Positions 37,054 through 46,685 are shown, counted from the stretch's first letter. The stretch: 64,000 nt of DNA from Bifidobacterium polysaccharolyticum (GCF_016101585.1 NZ_JACFQG010000001.1:558001-622000), one strand, 5' to 3'. The notes: generated by a model from the letters alone, not told the origin. A program made the numbers and translations.

Positions 37054-38580
37054 TCAGCCCTGCCACCGGTCGGCCAGAGCGGACAGGCCGGACATGTGCG
37101 AGCCCTTGAGCAGGACAAGATTCTTCCGGTCCGAATGCTTGGCGCACAGACGGCGGACCATCTGGTCAGCCTGGTCAGCGTCCTGAGCAAAGAGTACCCG
37201 CATGGCCCCCGGCTGATCATCGCTCGGATCAGACGGGCCGCCGGCACCACGGACCAGGGCCTGGACCAGACCGTCCATCTGCTGATTCCGGCAACCCACT
37301 GCGACCAATGCATCAATGTCCTGACGACGGCAATAGGCACCGATCTCCTGGTGCAGCTGCTCCCCTCGATCGCCGAGCTCGAGCATGACTCCTAAGACCG
37401 CTATCCGATAGACCGGGCCATCGAATCCCCTCCAGGCAGCCAGGGCATCCAGACCTGCCCGCACGGAGTCGGGATTGGCGTTGAAGGAATCATCGATCAG
37501 AGTGAAGGAGGCACCCGGCAACTGGACCGAAGACACGGCCATCCGATGCGGGCTGATCCGCTGCTGTCGACCGAGCTCATCGGCGATACGCTCTGCATCC
37601 AAACCCAGGGCGTGGGCCACCGTGGCGGCAGCCAGGGCGTTCATGACATTGTGTCGTCCCGGGATGCCCAGACGAAGCCGAACCGGCTGCTGGCCACACA
37701 GGCGCAGCTCGAAGGTCGGCCTGTCCAGGCTGTCACTGTCCAAGTAGCGAGCCGAACCATCCAGGTCGCGGTCCTGCCCGCTGTCCTCAGTGGCCAAGCC
37801 AAACCGCAGAACAGGCCCAGAGGCCAGATCGGCCATGGCCGCCACCCGGGAATCGTCTGCATTGAGCACGGCGGTCCCACCCGGCACCAAACCTTGCACG
37901 ATCTCGCTCTTGGCTTGGGCGATGCGCTCCACGGAGCCGAATTCACCCAGGTGGGCCACCCCCACCTTGAGGACCAGGGCCATGTCCGGAGGAACCATCC
38001 GGGTAAGGCTTGCTATCTCGCCCACGTGATTGGCACCCATCTCCGCCACAAGGTAGCGGGTGTCCGGCCCGACCTCCAAGGCAGTCAGAGGAAGACCGAT
38101 CTCATTGTTGAAAGACCCGACCGGAGCCACCACAGAACCCAACAGGGCCAGCAGGGAAGCCAGCAGATCCTTGGTCGTGGTCTTGCCGACAGAACCGGTG
38201 ATGCCGATGACCGTGAAGGGGCCTGAGTCCTTGCGCCGACGGTCTATGTTGGCCCGTGCCAGCAGCCCCAGGGCAGCAACCGTATCGTCCACAAGAATCT
38301 GCGGCAGGTCAGCGCCCGGAACGAGGTGATCGACCAAGGCCGCGCGGCAGCCCTTGGCCCCCAGGCCGGGAACATAGTCATGCCCGTCCACGTGCTCGCC
38401 CTTGATGGCTATGAAGAGCCCATCGGCTTCCACCTGCCGGGAGTCCGTCACCACCCGCATGCGCACAGACCTGCGATCGGGTTCGCGACCAGGACCGGCC
38501 TCGACCAGCCGACCGTGCACATATTCGACGACCTCTTCCAGGGTCATGGGCATGGACCCGGCCCCTACAGACTGACTCAT
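37054..38580 (-). CDS. murF: UDP-MurNAc-tripeptide--D-Ala-D-Ala ligase
   Basis: 508 residues. An N-terminal Mur domain (VVTDSRQVEADGLFIAIKGE, DGHDYV) precedes the ATP loop VIGITGSVGKTTTKDLLASL and, in the C-terminal domain, LIDDSFNANPDSVRAGLDAL. This completes the UDP-MurNAc-pentapeptide. ATG at 38580 has GAGG 5 bases before it. The gene follows the MurE-like gene by 9 bases. Confidence 0.95.
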   Translation of the reverse strand: MSQSVGAGSMPMTLEEVVEYVHGRLVEAGPGREPDRRSVRMRVVTDSRQVEADGLFIAIKGEHVDGHDYVPGLGAKGCRAALVDHLVPGADLPQILVDDTVAALGLLARANIDRRRKDSGPFTVIGITGSVGKTTTKDLLASLLALLGSVVAPVGSFNNEIGLPLTALEVGPDTRYLVAEMGANHVGEIASLTRMVPPDMALVLKVGVAHLGEFGSVERIAQAKSEIVQGLVPGGTAVLNADDSRVAAMADLASGPVLRFGLATEDSGQDRDLDGSARYLDSDSLDRPTFELRLCGQQPVRLRLGIPGRHNVMNALAAATVAHALGLDAERIADELGRQQRISPHRMAVSSVQLPGASFTLIDDSFNANPDSVRAGLDALAAWRGFDGPVYRIAVLGVMLELGDRGEQLHQEIGAYCRRQDIDALVAVGCRNQQMDGLVQALVRGAGGPSDPSDDQPGAMRVLFAQDADQADQMVRRLCAKHSDRKNLVLLKGSHMSGLSALADRWQG

Positions 38581-38589
38581 CCTCACCTC

Positions 38590-39471
38590 TCAGGACATTT
38601 CACGGGAGACACGCAGGGCGCTCCTGATGTTGTTGCGTTTGACGCCGGCGGCCATGGTCATGGCGATGCACAGGGACAGGTCGTCACTTTCTGCGTCTGC
38701 GGGCAGGGACTGGCGGGCCAGTCCGTCTGATTCCTCGTTGCGCCGGGCCACGATGGTATGCCCGCCCAGGTTGAACCCATATCGGCGGGCCTTGGAAATC
38801 AGCCGCAAGTGTCGCATATCGCGGGTGGAGCCCTCCTGGGCGCCCAGGGCCACCACATCCAGGTCCACCGCCTGCAGGGCATCCTTGGCCAGGGTCTGTT
38901 CATCCACGGAGATGACTACAGCGGCCGCCCCGTCCTCCAGCGTAATGGACAGACTGCGCTGCACATCGAACATGCTCAGGGGATATTCGAGGTCCAACCG
39001 GCGATCCAGCGAATACGAGCCCTTGGCACTGAGAATGCCGACGGGATTGCCCAACACGTGCAGGAAGTCGGCCAGGAGATCCACCTGGTCCTGCACCTGG
39101 GAACCGACCAAGGCGAAGACAGCCAGGGCTCCCGAAGGATCCCCTGCGGCATTGGCCAGCAGCTGGCCCATCTGCCAGGGGTGCATGGTGCCGAAGAGCA
39201 GGGGTATGCGGGCTCGTCCCACCTCTTGGCGGGCCGAAGTCGGCAGCAGGGCTGCATAGGCCCCACGGCGCTCGGCCTCCTCGATCATGCCCTGGTCCAC
39301 CTGCTGGTCTGCAGGCACGTACAGGCTGCCGGGGCGCACTGAGGGCAGGTCGTCCACCAATGAGGTAACCGTGACTGGTTCAGCGAAGTCAGGGACCAGG
39401 GTCAACCCGTAGCGCCCTTTGAGCTGCCCCAGGGTCAACCGTCGGGAGATTGATTCACTCAGCGCGCTCAT
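38590..39471 (-). CDS. MurE-like protein lacking the ATP-binding loop (probable pseudoenzyme)
   Basis: 293 residues in the position normally held by murE, between ftsI and murF. Residues about 30-110 resemble the MurE substrate domain (VTVTSLVDDLPSVRPGSLYV, ERRGAYAALLP, then IPLLFGTMHPWQMGQLLANA with GDPS). Where MurE has GTNGKTT, this protein reads ALVGSQVQDQVDLL, so no Lys-Thr ATP loop. The central fold seems partly kept (KGSYSLDRRLDLEYPLSMFD), but the C-terminal ligase domain with its DNPR motif is absent. The frame is clean and tightly spaced with its neighbours (9 bases to murF, 46 from ftsI), so it appears maintained. A real MurE must be encoded elsewhere. A scaffolding or regulatory role is possible. 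Confidence 0.65.
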   Translation of the reverse strand: MSALSESISRRLTLGQLKGRYGLTLVPDFAEPVTVTSLVDDLPSVRPGSLYVPADQQVDQGMIEEAERRGAYAALLPTSARQEVGRARIPLLFGTMHPWQMGQLLANAAGDPSGALAVFALVGSQVQDQVDLLADFLHVLGNPVGILSAKGSYSLDRRLDLEYPLSMFDVQRSLSITLEDGAAAVVISVDEQTLAKDALQAVDLDVVALGAQEGSTRDMRHLRLISKARRYGFNLGGHTIVARRNEESDGLARQSLPADAESDDLSLCIAMTMAAGVKRNNIRSALRVSREMS

Positions 39472-39517
39472 GCTGCAATCTCTCCTTCGTCCGGGAACGC
39501 CATGATGCCTGCCGGTA

Positions 39518-41299
39518 TCACCATGTTACCGGGATAGCATCGGTCCTTGGCTGCGACGCGGGTACCTGGTATTTCTGCATAAGGAATTCACCGATCTGGG
39601 CAAAGATGGGCCCGGCGGTCATACTGCCGAAAACCCCATCGCTACTGTGAGGGTTCTTCAGCGCCACAGTGACCACAAAATGGGGGTCGTCGGCGGGCAG
39701 GATCCCCACCCAGTCGCTGATGATGCCGCCCAGGTGACCCGAGCTGTCAGCCACCTCGGCGGTTCCGGTCTTGGAAGCCACCCGATAGCCTTCCACCTTG
39801 GCCGTCTTCTCGTACTTCTCGGCCACCGATTCCATGCCGTTCATGACCGCAGCCGCAACCTTCTCATCCACGACCCTGACTTGATTGGCTTTGACCGCGC
39901 CCTGCCCGCGGATGATGGTCTGGTCGGACCGGACCCCCTTGTTGGCCAGGGTGGCGACAGCATTGGTCAACTGAACGGCGTTGGTGGCATAGCCTTGGCC
40001 GAACAGAACCGTGTTACGGGTGCGGCGGTCCCAGGTCTGAGGCGTGGTCAGCAGGCCCTTGGACTCCCCTGGCAGGCCCAGGGCCGAGGCCTGGCCGATG
40101 CCGAAACGGGTCAGATAGTCGTAACGCTTCTGATCAGAGTAGCGATCCGCGGCCATGATCATGCCCACGTTAGAGGAGTTCTGCAGAATGCCGGCAAGAG
40201 TCCAGTGCTCAGCGGGATGGTAGAAGGCGTCCTTGTACTGCTGGTTGTCCACGGTGATGTGGTCGGGCACGGTGAAGCGGTCGCTCATGGAGTGGACCTG
40301 CTCCTGAAGCATGCCTGCAGCAGAGATGGTCTTGCCTATGGAGCCGGGCTCGAAGGTCTCCGCCACCGCCCGTGAGGAGTTGACCTTGGCTTGGTCGCTA
40401 CCCGCCTGGTAATCGTCGGTGTCGGCCAGGGCCACGATCTCGTTGGTGCGGGTGTCCTGAACCACCGCCAGGCCCCAGTCCGCATGGTAGCGCTGGCAGC
40501 CTGACTTGAGGGCCTGACGGACGTACCAGAGCACGTCCTGATCAATGGTCAGGGTCACGTCCTTGCCGTTGACCGGATTGCGCTGACGGGTCACGGTTCC
40601 CGGGATCTCCTGGCCCAGCATTCCCTGCTGATAGACCGTATAGCCGTCAGTGCCGGTCAGCCGCCGATTTTCCATCTGCTCGATCCCGGCCACGCCCTTG
40701 CCGCTGTCGTCGATGCCCCCGATCAATGCCCCCATCAGATCCGCATGCGGATAGGTGCGTTCACTGCTCAGCTCGGCCGTGATGATCCCCTGCAACCCGA
40801 GCTTGTCAATAGCGCGCTTGGCCTCGGGAGTCACCCGCTTGGCCAGGACCACATATCTTCCAGGGATGCTGAGCTTGCCACCCAGCTCCATGGCGTTCAT
40901 CCCCAGGGCCGGCGCCAGGAGGCGGGCCACGCCGGCAGCACCGTCGGCGCCCACTGGATGACCCTTGATACTGTGGCAGTCGCTGCCTGTGCGCTTGGTG
41001 CAGTTGATAGGTATGAAGGAAGCCGCAGCCTCGGGGTCACCAATGATGTTGTAACGCTCCAGGCTCTGGGCCAGCACCCGGCCATTGACATCCAGAATGC
41101 GGCCGCGCTGGGCCTTGATGGTGTGCGGCACGGTGCGACTTGCCGCAGCGGCCTGGGCTATGGACCTTCCATCGAAGAGCTGGATGTAGGCCAGCTTGCC
41201 CAGGGCCAACGCAGCTACCACGATCAGGATCAGGCCTACAGACAACGAACGCTTGCAGAAGGAGATGTGCCAAGAACCCTTGGTTCCCTTGCGGCTCAT
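39518..41299 (-). CDS. ftsI: Septal peptidoglycan transpeptidase FtsI (class B PBP)
   Basis: 593 residues. One N-terminal membrane helix (LILIVVAALALGKLAYI), a PBP-dimer domain (AQRGRILDVNGRVLAQSLE), and a transpeptidase domain with SxxK in EPGSIGKTI near residue 320, SxN in SSNVG near 375, and KTGTAE near 512. It cross-links septal peptidoglycan with FtsW. Its ATG overlaps the ftsL-like stop by 4 bases. Confidence 0.93.
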   Translation of the reverse strand: MSRKGTKGSWHISFCKRSLSVGLILIVVAALALGKLAYIQLFDGRSIAQAAAASRTVPHTIKAQRGRILDVNGRVLAQSLERYNIIGDPEAAASFIPINCTKRTGSDCHSIKGHPVGADGAAGVARLLAPALGMNAMELGGKLSIPGRYVVLAKRVTPEAKRAIDKLGLQGIITAELSSERTYPHADLMGALIGGIDDSGKGVAGIEQMENRRLTGTDGYTVYQQGMLGQEIPGTVTRQRNPVNGKDVTLTIDQDVLWYVRQALKSGCQRYHADWGLAVVQDTRTNEIVALADTDDYQAGSDQAKVNSSRAVAETFEPGSIGKTISAAGMLQEQVHSMSDRFTVPDHITVDNQQYKDAFYHPAEHWTLAGILQNSSNVGMIMAADRYSDQKRYDYLTRFGIGQASALGLPGESKGLLTTPQTWDRRTRNTVLFGQGYATNAVQLTNAVATLANKGVRSDQTIIRGQGAVKANQVRVVDEKVAAAVMNGMESVAEKYEKTAKVEGYRVASKTGTAEVADSSGHLGGIISDWVGILPADDPHFVVTVALKNPHSSDGVFGSMTAGPIFAQIGEFLMQKYQVPASQPRTDAIPVTW

Positions 41300-41787
41300 G
41301 GTTGCCCCGCCTTGCCCTGGGCGTTCTGAGGGGGCTTGTAGCCCTGCAGATCGATGGAGTTCAGACCTTGCTGGGGCTGCATGCCCAATTCCTGGGCCTT
41401 GTCCGGCAGGGAGGCCTGGAGCTGGTCGAGCTTGTTCTGGTCATCCTGGACATCCTGGTTGAGATTACTGATCTCATGCTGGACCCGGGTGGCCTCGAAA
41501 GAGTCCTGGACCATCTGGGTGCGCAACATCAGGGAACCGAACATGCAGGCTGCCAGAAAAACAACCGAGATCATGATGCGCAGCAGAGGATTGCCGCGGG
41601 TTCGCGTCCAGCCGATCAGACGCTGGGCTCCCTCAGCCACTGGACCTCGTTCCGGCTGGCGCGCCTTGCCTGCCTTGCCTGTGCCCTTGATCAGACTGAG
41701 CTCAGGCCTGGTGGGCATCTCTTGGATGCGGGGATGCCCTTTGTCCGGGGATGCCTTGGAACGGACTGAACGTGCTGGCATGCTCAT
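41296..41787 (-). CDS. ftsL: FtsL-like division protein
   Basis: 163 residues, small bitopic protein between rsmH and ftsI, the standard ftsL place. A basic cytoplasmic tail of about 65 residues, one membrane helix (LLRIMISVVFLAACMFGSLM), and an external heptad-like stretch (NLNQDVQDDQNKLDQLQASL) fit FtsL/FtsB. Sequence identity in this family is too low for a motif call, so the name rests on topology and position. Overlaps both neighbours by 4 bases (ATGA). Confidence 0.8.
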   Translation of the reverse strand: MSMPARSVRSKASPDKGHPRIQEMPTRPELSLIKGTGKAGKARQPERGPVAEGAQRLIGWTRTRGNPLLRIMISVVFLAACMFGSLMLRTQMVQDSFEATRVQHEISNLNQDVQDDQNKLDQLQASLPDKAQELGMQPQQGLNSIDLQGYKPPQNAQGKAGQP

Positions 41788-42887
41788 GACCGGCGCCTCG
41801 ATTCCGAACCATGGCCAACATTACGGTGGCGACCATCTGAAACCTCACCACTTGCCTCGGCCTGAAGCCGACGACGACGCTCCTCGGGAATGGATCCGAT
41901 CATCTCCACGGCCCGCAGGCGCACTGAGGCGGACCGGGGGTTGCGTTCCCGCTCGGCAGGATCGGCCTTGATGGCCCCATGAGTCAGATCTAACAGATAG
42001 GGGCGGGCCTGATCGGGCACCACCGGCATGCCTGCCGGCAGGTCCACATGCAGCCCGGGCGCCATGAAGCGCTTGACCATGCGGTCCTCCAGGGAGTGAT
42101 AGGACTCCACGACCAAACGACCTCCCTGAGCCAGTCGCAGAATGGCCTGGGGCAGGGTGCGCCTCAGACGGTCCAGTTCCCCATTGACCTCGATGCGCAG
42201 CGCCTGGAAAACCCTCTTGGCCGGATTGCCCGGGGGACGGTGGCCACGCGGCACGACCCTGTCGACCAGACGGTCCAGCTGCGCCGAGGTGGTCAGTGGC
42301 TGTTCCTGCCTGGCCTCGATGATGGCCCGTGCGATGCGTCTTGCATAGCGCTCCTCCCCATACCGGGAGAAAATGTCGGCCAAGTGTTCCTGGTCATACT
42401 CGGCCAGAACCTGCGCGGCCGTCAGCTCCTGGCTGGTATCCATGCGCATGTCCAGCGGAGCGTCCTGCCGGTAGGTGAATCCCCTGTCGCGCTGGTCAAT
42501 CTGCAGGGAGGAGAGCCCCAGATCCATGAAGACCAAATCCACCTGGCCTACTCCCAGCGCATCCAGCTGCTGGTCCAGCTGGTCAAAGGGGGCGTGCACC
42601 GGCGTGAAGCGATAGGCAAGACCCTCGTCGCGCATCCGGCCAGTGGCTAGACCCAGGGCCTGACGATCCCTGTCAATGCCTATAAGACGGGCCTCAGGGC
42701 AGGACCTGAGGAAGGCGGTGGCATGACCAGCCAAACCCAGCGTGCAATCCACAGCCACCGCCCCCGGGTGCTCCAAGGCAGGCCGGGCCAGTGCAAGGCA
42801 ACGCTCCAGCAGAACGGGACGGTGGACCATGCCCCTGTCCACAGCTTCCTGGTCGGGTGGATTGCGATTTTCCATGAGGGTCTCCAT
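41784..42887 (-). CDS. rsmH: 16S rRNA (cytosine-1402-N4)-methyltransferase
   Basis: 367 residues. HRPVLLERCLALA at the N-terminus, the SAM-binding VAVDCTLGLAGHATAFLRSC, DLVFMDLGLSSLQIDQRDRG and FSRYGEERYARRIARAI are RsmH hallmarks. It methylates C1402 in the ribosomal P site. The ATG at 42887 shares its A with the mraZ stop (TGATG); an ATG at 42875 has a better GGAG and may be used instead. Confidence 0.95.
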   Translation of the reverse strand: METLMENRNPPDQEAVDRGMVHRPVLLERCLALARPALEHPGAVAVDCTLGLAGHATAFLRSCPEARLIGIDRDRQALGLATGRMRDEGLAYRFTPVHAPFDQLDQQLDALGVGQVDLVFMDLGLSSLQIDQRDRGFTYRQDAPLDMRMDTSQELTAAQVLAEYDQEHLADIFSRYGEERYARRIARAIIEARQEQPLTTSAQLDRLVDRVVPRGHRPPGNPAKRVFQALRIEVNGELDRLRRTLPQAILRLAQGGRLVVESYHSLEDRMVKRFMAPGLHVDLPAGMPVVPDQARPYLLDLTHGAIKADPAERERNPRSASVRLRAVEMIGSIPEERRRRLQAEASGEVSDGRHRNVGHGSESRRRS

Positions 42888-43369
42888 CAGCAATCCACCG
42901 CCGGAAGAACATCGTCAGCGATATCGGCGTAGCCCTGCTCCTTGCTCTCCAAGTAGGCAGTCCAGGAATCCTGATCCCAGATCTCAGCACGGGTGCCCAC
43001 ACCGATGACCACAACAGAGCCGGTCAGCCGTGCATAGGATCGAAGCATGGGCGGGACCAGGATGCGGCCCTGCTTGTCAGGGACCTGGTCGACGGCGCCG
43101 GACAGAAATACACGCAGGTAGTCTCTGGCCGACTTGTCGCCCATGGAGGTGTGTTGGATGCGCACGGCCATCCGCTGAAATTCCTCAGGGGGCAACAGAG
43201 TGACGCAGCGTTCCTGGCCGCGGGCCATGACCAGGCCCTGACCTAGCTGAGCGCGGAACTTGGCTGGCAGAGCCAGACGGCCCTTGGAATCCATCTTGGG
43301 CGTGTAGGTGCCCAGAAGCATGGGCGGCAGGGAAGGCGAGGCGGCCTCTGCGTCGTATGTATCAGCCAT
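42887..43369 (-). CDS. mraZ: Transcriptional regulator MraZ
   Basis: 160 residues with two AbrB-like halves: LGTYTPKMDSKGRLALPAKF and DKQGRILVPPMLRSYARL, each carrying the DxxGR/KxxGR DNA-binding signature. MraZ binds TGGGN repeats before its own gene and represses the dcw cluster. ATG follows GGAGG by 6 bases. First gene of the cluster. Confidence 0.95.
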   Translation of the reverse strand: MADTYDAEAASPSLPPMLLGTYTPKMDSKGRLALPAKFRAQLGQGLVMARGQERCVTLLPPEEFQRMAVRIQHTSMGDKSARDYLRVFLSGAVDQVPDKQGRILVPPMLRSYARLTGSVVVIGVGTRAEIWDQDSWTAYLESKEQGYADIADDVLPAVDC

Positions 43370-43438
43370 GCCCCACCTCCAATGCCAGTTTGGTAACCAA
43401 GAGACGGCCCCATCGGGTAGCGTCCCCTACGCAATGCT

Positions 43439-43463
43439 CCCCACTTTACCCCACTTATCCCCA
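43439..43463 (-). promoter_or_regulatory. MraZ-binding boxes
   Basis: On the minus strand TGGGG occurs three times at 43459-43463, 43449-43453 and 43439-43443, with 5-base gaps (10-bp period). This is the known layout of MraZ sites (TGGGN repeats), 70-95 bases before the mraZ start. A matching -10/-35 pair was not clear. Confidence 0.85.
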
Positions 43464-43577
43464 TTGCTCACCACCATGGCACCACTTCAGGCCCAAACCC
43501 AACCATTTGCCTCACCAAAGGGTCCGCCTCGGCGTTTCGCCACCCGGCAAAGACGATGCGACCAAGGGTCTGCCGGG

Positions 43578-43606
43578 CTGAAAAAGTAGAGGTCGAGCGG
43601 TATATT
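43578..43606 (+). promoter_or_regulatory. Candidate promoter of the HelD-type helicase gene
   Basis: CTGAAA (43578-43583), 17 bases, TATATT (43601-43606). Transcription would start near 43613, which supports ATG at 43647 and excludes an in-frame TTG at 43605. Confidence 0.5.
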
Positions 43607-43646
43607 GGATCATCCGATTTTTGAACATTCCACAGAACGGACACAC

Positions 43647-45881
43647 ATGTCGAGCTATTCCTCACAGCTGCATGAAGAGCAGGCGGCGGTGGACAAGGCC
43701 TACGGCCGTCTGGACGAGCTGCGGACGCAGGCCAGGACCAGACTGGACGCGGTTCGGGCCGCCGGCTCCCACGGATCCCCTACCCAGCGCACCGAGCGGG
43801 ATTCCTTCGCCAACATGTATGAGGACCGGCTCACCCAGCTGCGGGCCGTGGAGGACCGTCTGGTCTTCGGCAGACTGGATACTGACCAGGGCAGCCGGCG
43901 ATATATCGGACGGCTGGGCCTTCTGGACAGCAACCACGAGCCCATCCTGACCGACTGGCGGGCCGAGGCCGCACGCCCCTTCTACGAGGCCACACCGGCG
44001 GACCACGGTGACATCGTCATGCGTCGGCACATCACCCTCAACTTCCGCCAAGTCACCGGCATCGAAGATGAAGTCCTAGACTTGTCGGCCCCCGAGGTAG
44101 ACAAGGCAGCCCAGGGCGGTACGCTTGCCGGCGAGGGTGCGCTGATGGCATCCCTGTCCAGCCGCCGGACCGGGCAGATGACCGACATCGTAGCCACCAT
44201 CCAGGCTGAACAGGACCGGATCATCCGCTCCTCCATGACCCGCCCGCTGGTGGTCCAGGGAGGACCCGGCACCGGCAAGACAGCCGTGGCCCTGCACCGG
44301 GCAGCCTATCTGCTCTACACCCATAGGCGCAGACTGGAAAGTTCAGGCGTACTGATTGTCGGGCCTAGCAACGCCTTCCTGCACTACATCGACCAGGTCC
44401 TGCCCTCCCTGGGCGAGACCGGAGTGCTCAGTCGTACCTTGGGCGACCTCATCCCCGGCATCAGCACCGAACGGCAGGAGGATCCGCACGTGGCCCGGCT
44501 CAAGGGAGACATCCGCATGGCCGAGGCCGTAGCCAACGCCGTCGCCTCTCGGGAGCGGGTGCCTGCCTCCCTGCCCACGGTCAAGGTGGATGGGGTTGCC
44601 GTACCCATGCTTGCAGTTGACCTGGAGCAAGCTCTGGTCGATGCCCGACGCAGTCACCAGCCCCACAACAAGGCCAGAAACACCTTTGTGCGCTCGGCCC
44701 TGAACGCCATGACCGCCCGTTATGCCGAAGGAGTGGACTACGAGCCCGGAGCCGAGGAACTCGCCCGGGTCACCTCATTGCTGCGGCTGAACGACCAGGT
44801 TCGGAGGACCCTCAATCTGGCCTGGCTACCTATGAACCCACGCTGGCTGGTCAACGACCTCTGGTCCAGGCCGGATCGTCTGCGCCGGTTCGCCCCCTGG
44901 CTGACCCCGGAACAGATTGACCTGCTGACCCGCCAGGACGGCGCCGAATTGACCGTATCCGACATCCCCATCCTGGATGAGGCCATGGAACTGCTGGGCC
45001 CCGACCCACGCCAGGCGGATCGTGACCAGGCTGAAAAGGCACGTCGCGATGAAGAACGTCGGTTTGCCAGCGACACCTTGGCCCAGAACGGCATTGGCAC
45101 AGGCATCGTGACCTCGCAGATGCTGCTGGATTCCATCAACGGCCAGGACGATAACCAGGCAGCCACTCAGGCGGCCGCCGACCGTGAATGGGTCTACGGG
45201 CACATCGTGGTCGACGAAGCCCAGGAGCTGACGGCCATGGACTGGAGGATGCTGGTCCGGCGCTGCCCTTCCCGGTCCTTCACCATCGTAGGAGACGTGG
45301 CCCAGACGGCGGCCCTTGGCGGCACCCGGTCCTGGGCCTCCACCATGGACACGCTTTTCGGACCGGACGGATGGGACCTGAGGCAACTGACCATCGACTA
45401 TCGCAACCCTCGTCAGGTATCCAACCTGGCCTCCTCCTTCGCAGCCTCCGAGGGTCTCGAGGTTTCAACGCTCAAGGCAGTCCGCGAGGTTGAAGGATCG
45501 GTCAGCCACCTGCGAGCTGACGATCAGGCCAACCTGCTGGACCAGCTGCCTGCTCTGGTGGGCGAACTGACGGAACGCCATCTGGGCAAAGACGGTACCG
45601 GACGCCTGGCGATCATCGTTCCCAACGCTCTGGAAGCGGAGGTCAGCTCACGGCTGCATATTGATAAGGCTCAGGAGCACCAAATCTCGGTCACTACCAC
45701 CGGCCACACCAAAGGGCTGGAATTCGATGCCGTGGTTCTGGTTGAGCCTGGAGCCATCCAGGATGAAGCCCCTTCCAGGCTGAGCGCAGCGGCCGACCTT
45801 TATGTGGCCATGACGCGACCCACTCAGGAGTTGGTCATCGCCCAGACTTCTGAGGATCAGAGGCTGCTGGATCTGGGATGA
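43647..45881 (+). CDS. HelD-type superfamily 1 helicase / RNA polymerase recycling factor
   Basis: 744 residues. An N-terminal helical hairpin (EEQAAVDKAYGRLDELRTQA) is followed by Walker A VVQGGPGTGKTAVALHRAAY near residue 210, and Walker B VVDEAQELTAMDWRML with TIVGDVAQTAALGGTRSW. C-terminal motifs include TTGHTKGLEFDAVVLVEPG and YVAMTRP. HelD proteins use ATP to pull stalled RNA polymerase from DNA, and some actinobacterial forms protect against rifamycins. It is divergent from mraZ. Confidence 0.88.
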   Translation: MSSYSSQLHEEQAAVDKAYGRLDELRTQARTRLDAVRAAGSHGSPTQRTERDSFANMYEDRLTQLRAVEDRLVFGRLDTDQGSRRYIGRLGLLDSNHEPILTDWRAEAARPFYEATPADHGDIVMRRHITLNFRQVTGIEDEVLDLSAPEVDKAAQGGTLAGEGALMASLSSRRTGQMTDIVATIQAEQDRIIRSSMTRPLVVQGGPGTGKTAVALHRAAYLLYTHRRRLESSGVLIVGPSNAFLHYIDQVLPSLGETGVLSRTLGDLIPGISTERQEDPHVARLKGDIRMAEAVANAVASRERVPASLPTVKVDGVAVPMLAVDLEQALVDARRSHQPHNKARNTFVRSALNAMTARYAEGVDYEPGAEELARVTSLLRLNDQVRRTLNLAWLPMNPRWLVNDLWSRPDRLRRFAPWLTPEQIDLLTRQDGAELTVSDIPILDEAMELLGPDPRQADRDQAEKARRDEERRFASDTLAQNGIGTGIVTSQMLLDSINGQDDNQAATQAAADREWVYGHIVVDEAQELTAMDWRMLVRRCPSRSFTIVGDVAQTAALGGTRSWASTMDTLFGPDGWDLRQLTIDYRNPRQVSNLASSFAASEGLEVSTLKAVREVEGSVSHLRADDQANLLDQLPALVGELTERHLGKDGTGRLAIIVPNALEAEVSSRLHIDKAQEHQISVTTTGHTKGLEFDAVVLVEPGAIQDEAPSRLSAAADLYVAMTRPTQELVIAQTSEDQRLLDLG

Positions 45882-45890
45882 TGTACCTGG

Positions 45891-45925
45891 GTGCCAGGCC
45901 TGCATCATGCCTGGCTCCTCTGTTT
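45891..45925 (+). terminator. Terminator-like hairpin after the helicase gene
   Basis: GCCAGGC (45893-45899) and GCCTGGC (45909-45915) pair around a 9-base loop, followed by TCCTCTGTTTATT. It lies 12 bases past the stop codon. Confidence 0.6.
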
Positions 45926-46045
45926 ATTCCCCGTCACAGTTCAATCCCGCCATAGGCCAATCCCAACGCACGCCGACAGAGGCAACTAGCCTGCTGCAAT
46001 GTGGACCTGTTCCGGTCACAATGGCCGGTGGCAAAATTGCTAATT

Positions 46046-46528
46046 TCAGGACTGCACAGTAGGAGATTGGCTTTCAGCAGACTGATCTTCAGCGCGCAGG
46101 GTGTCAATGGCCTGCTGGAAGTCCTCCAGGTTGCTGAAGTTGCGGTAAACCGAAGCAAAGCGCAGGTAAGCCACCTCGTCCAGCTCCCTGAGGGGCTTGA
46201 GGATGGCCCTGCCGACCTCTTCCGAATCGACCTGAGCCAGGCCGCGTGAACGCAGATCCTCTTCAACCTGCTGGCCTAGGAGCTTCAGGTCATTCTCATC
46301 GATGGGCCTGCCCTGACAGGCCTTCCTCACGCCAGAGATGACCTTGTCGCGGTTGAAGGGCTCAGCATTGCCTGAGCGTTTCATGACCAGGAGGATTGAA
46401 GTCTCCACCGTGGTGAACCGACGCGAGCATTGCGGACACTCACGACGACGCCTGATGGCATGGCCGTCGTCACTGATTCGCGTATCTACAACCTTGGTAT
46501 CGGGATTCTGGCAGAAAGGACAGTGCAT
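46046..46528 (-). CDS. nrdR: Ribonucleotide reductase repressor NrdR
   Basis: 160 residues. Zinc ribbon [17 protein letters not shown] with [10 protein letters not shown] gives the four Cys; the ATP-cone follows ([20 protein letters not shown]). NrdR represses nrd genes by binding dATP/ATP and NrdR boxes; none was seen here. ATG at 46528 gives the family N-terminus MHCPFC. It follows the LysM gene in the same direction after 157 bases, the usual actinobacterial lexA-LysM-nrdR order. Confidence 0.95.
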   Translation of the reverse strand: MHCPFCQNPDTKVVDTRISDDGHAIRRRRECPQCSRRFTTVETSILLVMKRSGNAEPFNRDKVISGVRKACQGRPIDENDLKLLGQQVEEDLRSRGLAQVDSEEVGRAILKPLRELDEVAYLRFASVYRNFSNLEDFQQAIDTLRAEDQSAESQSPTVQS

Positions 46529-46685
46529 ATGCAATATCATAGCGCCTAAGGACCGCAAGACCCACGTATACCGGGCCTATCAGCATACAACCCTGGACAT
46601 ACTCCTCGAATTCAGCTAGTGCATTCATCCATGCGAAAAATCATTGAAGTCCCGTCATTTATTTCCTGGATCGAAAAACACTGCC

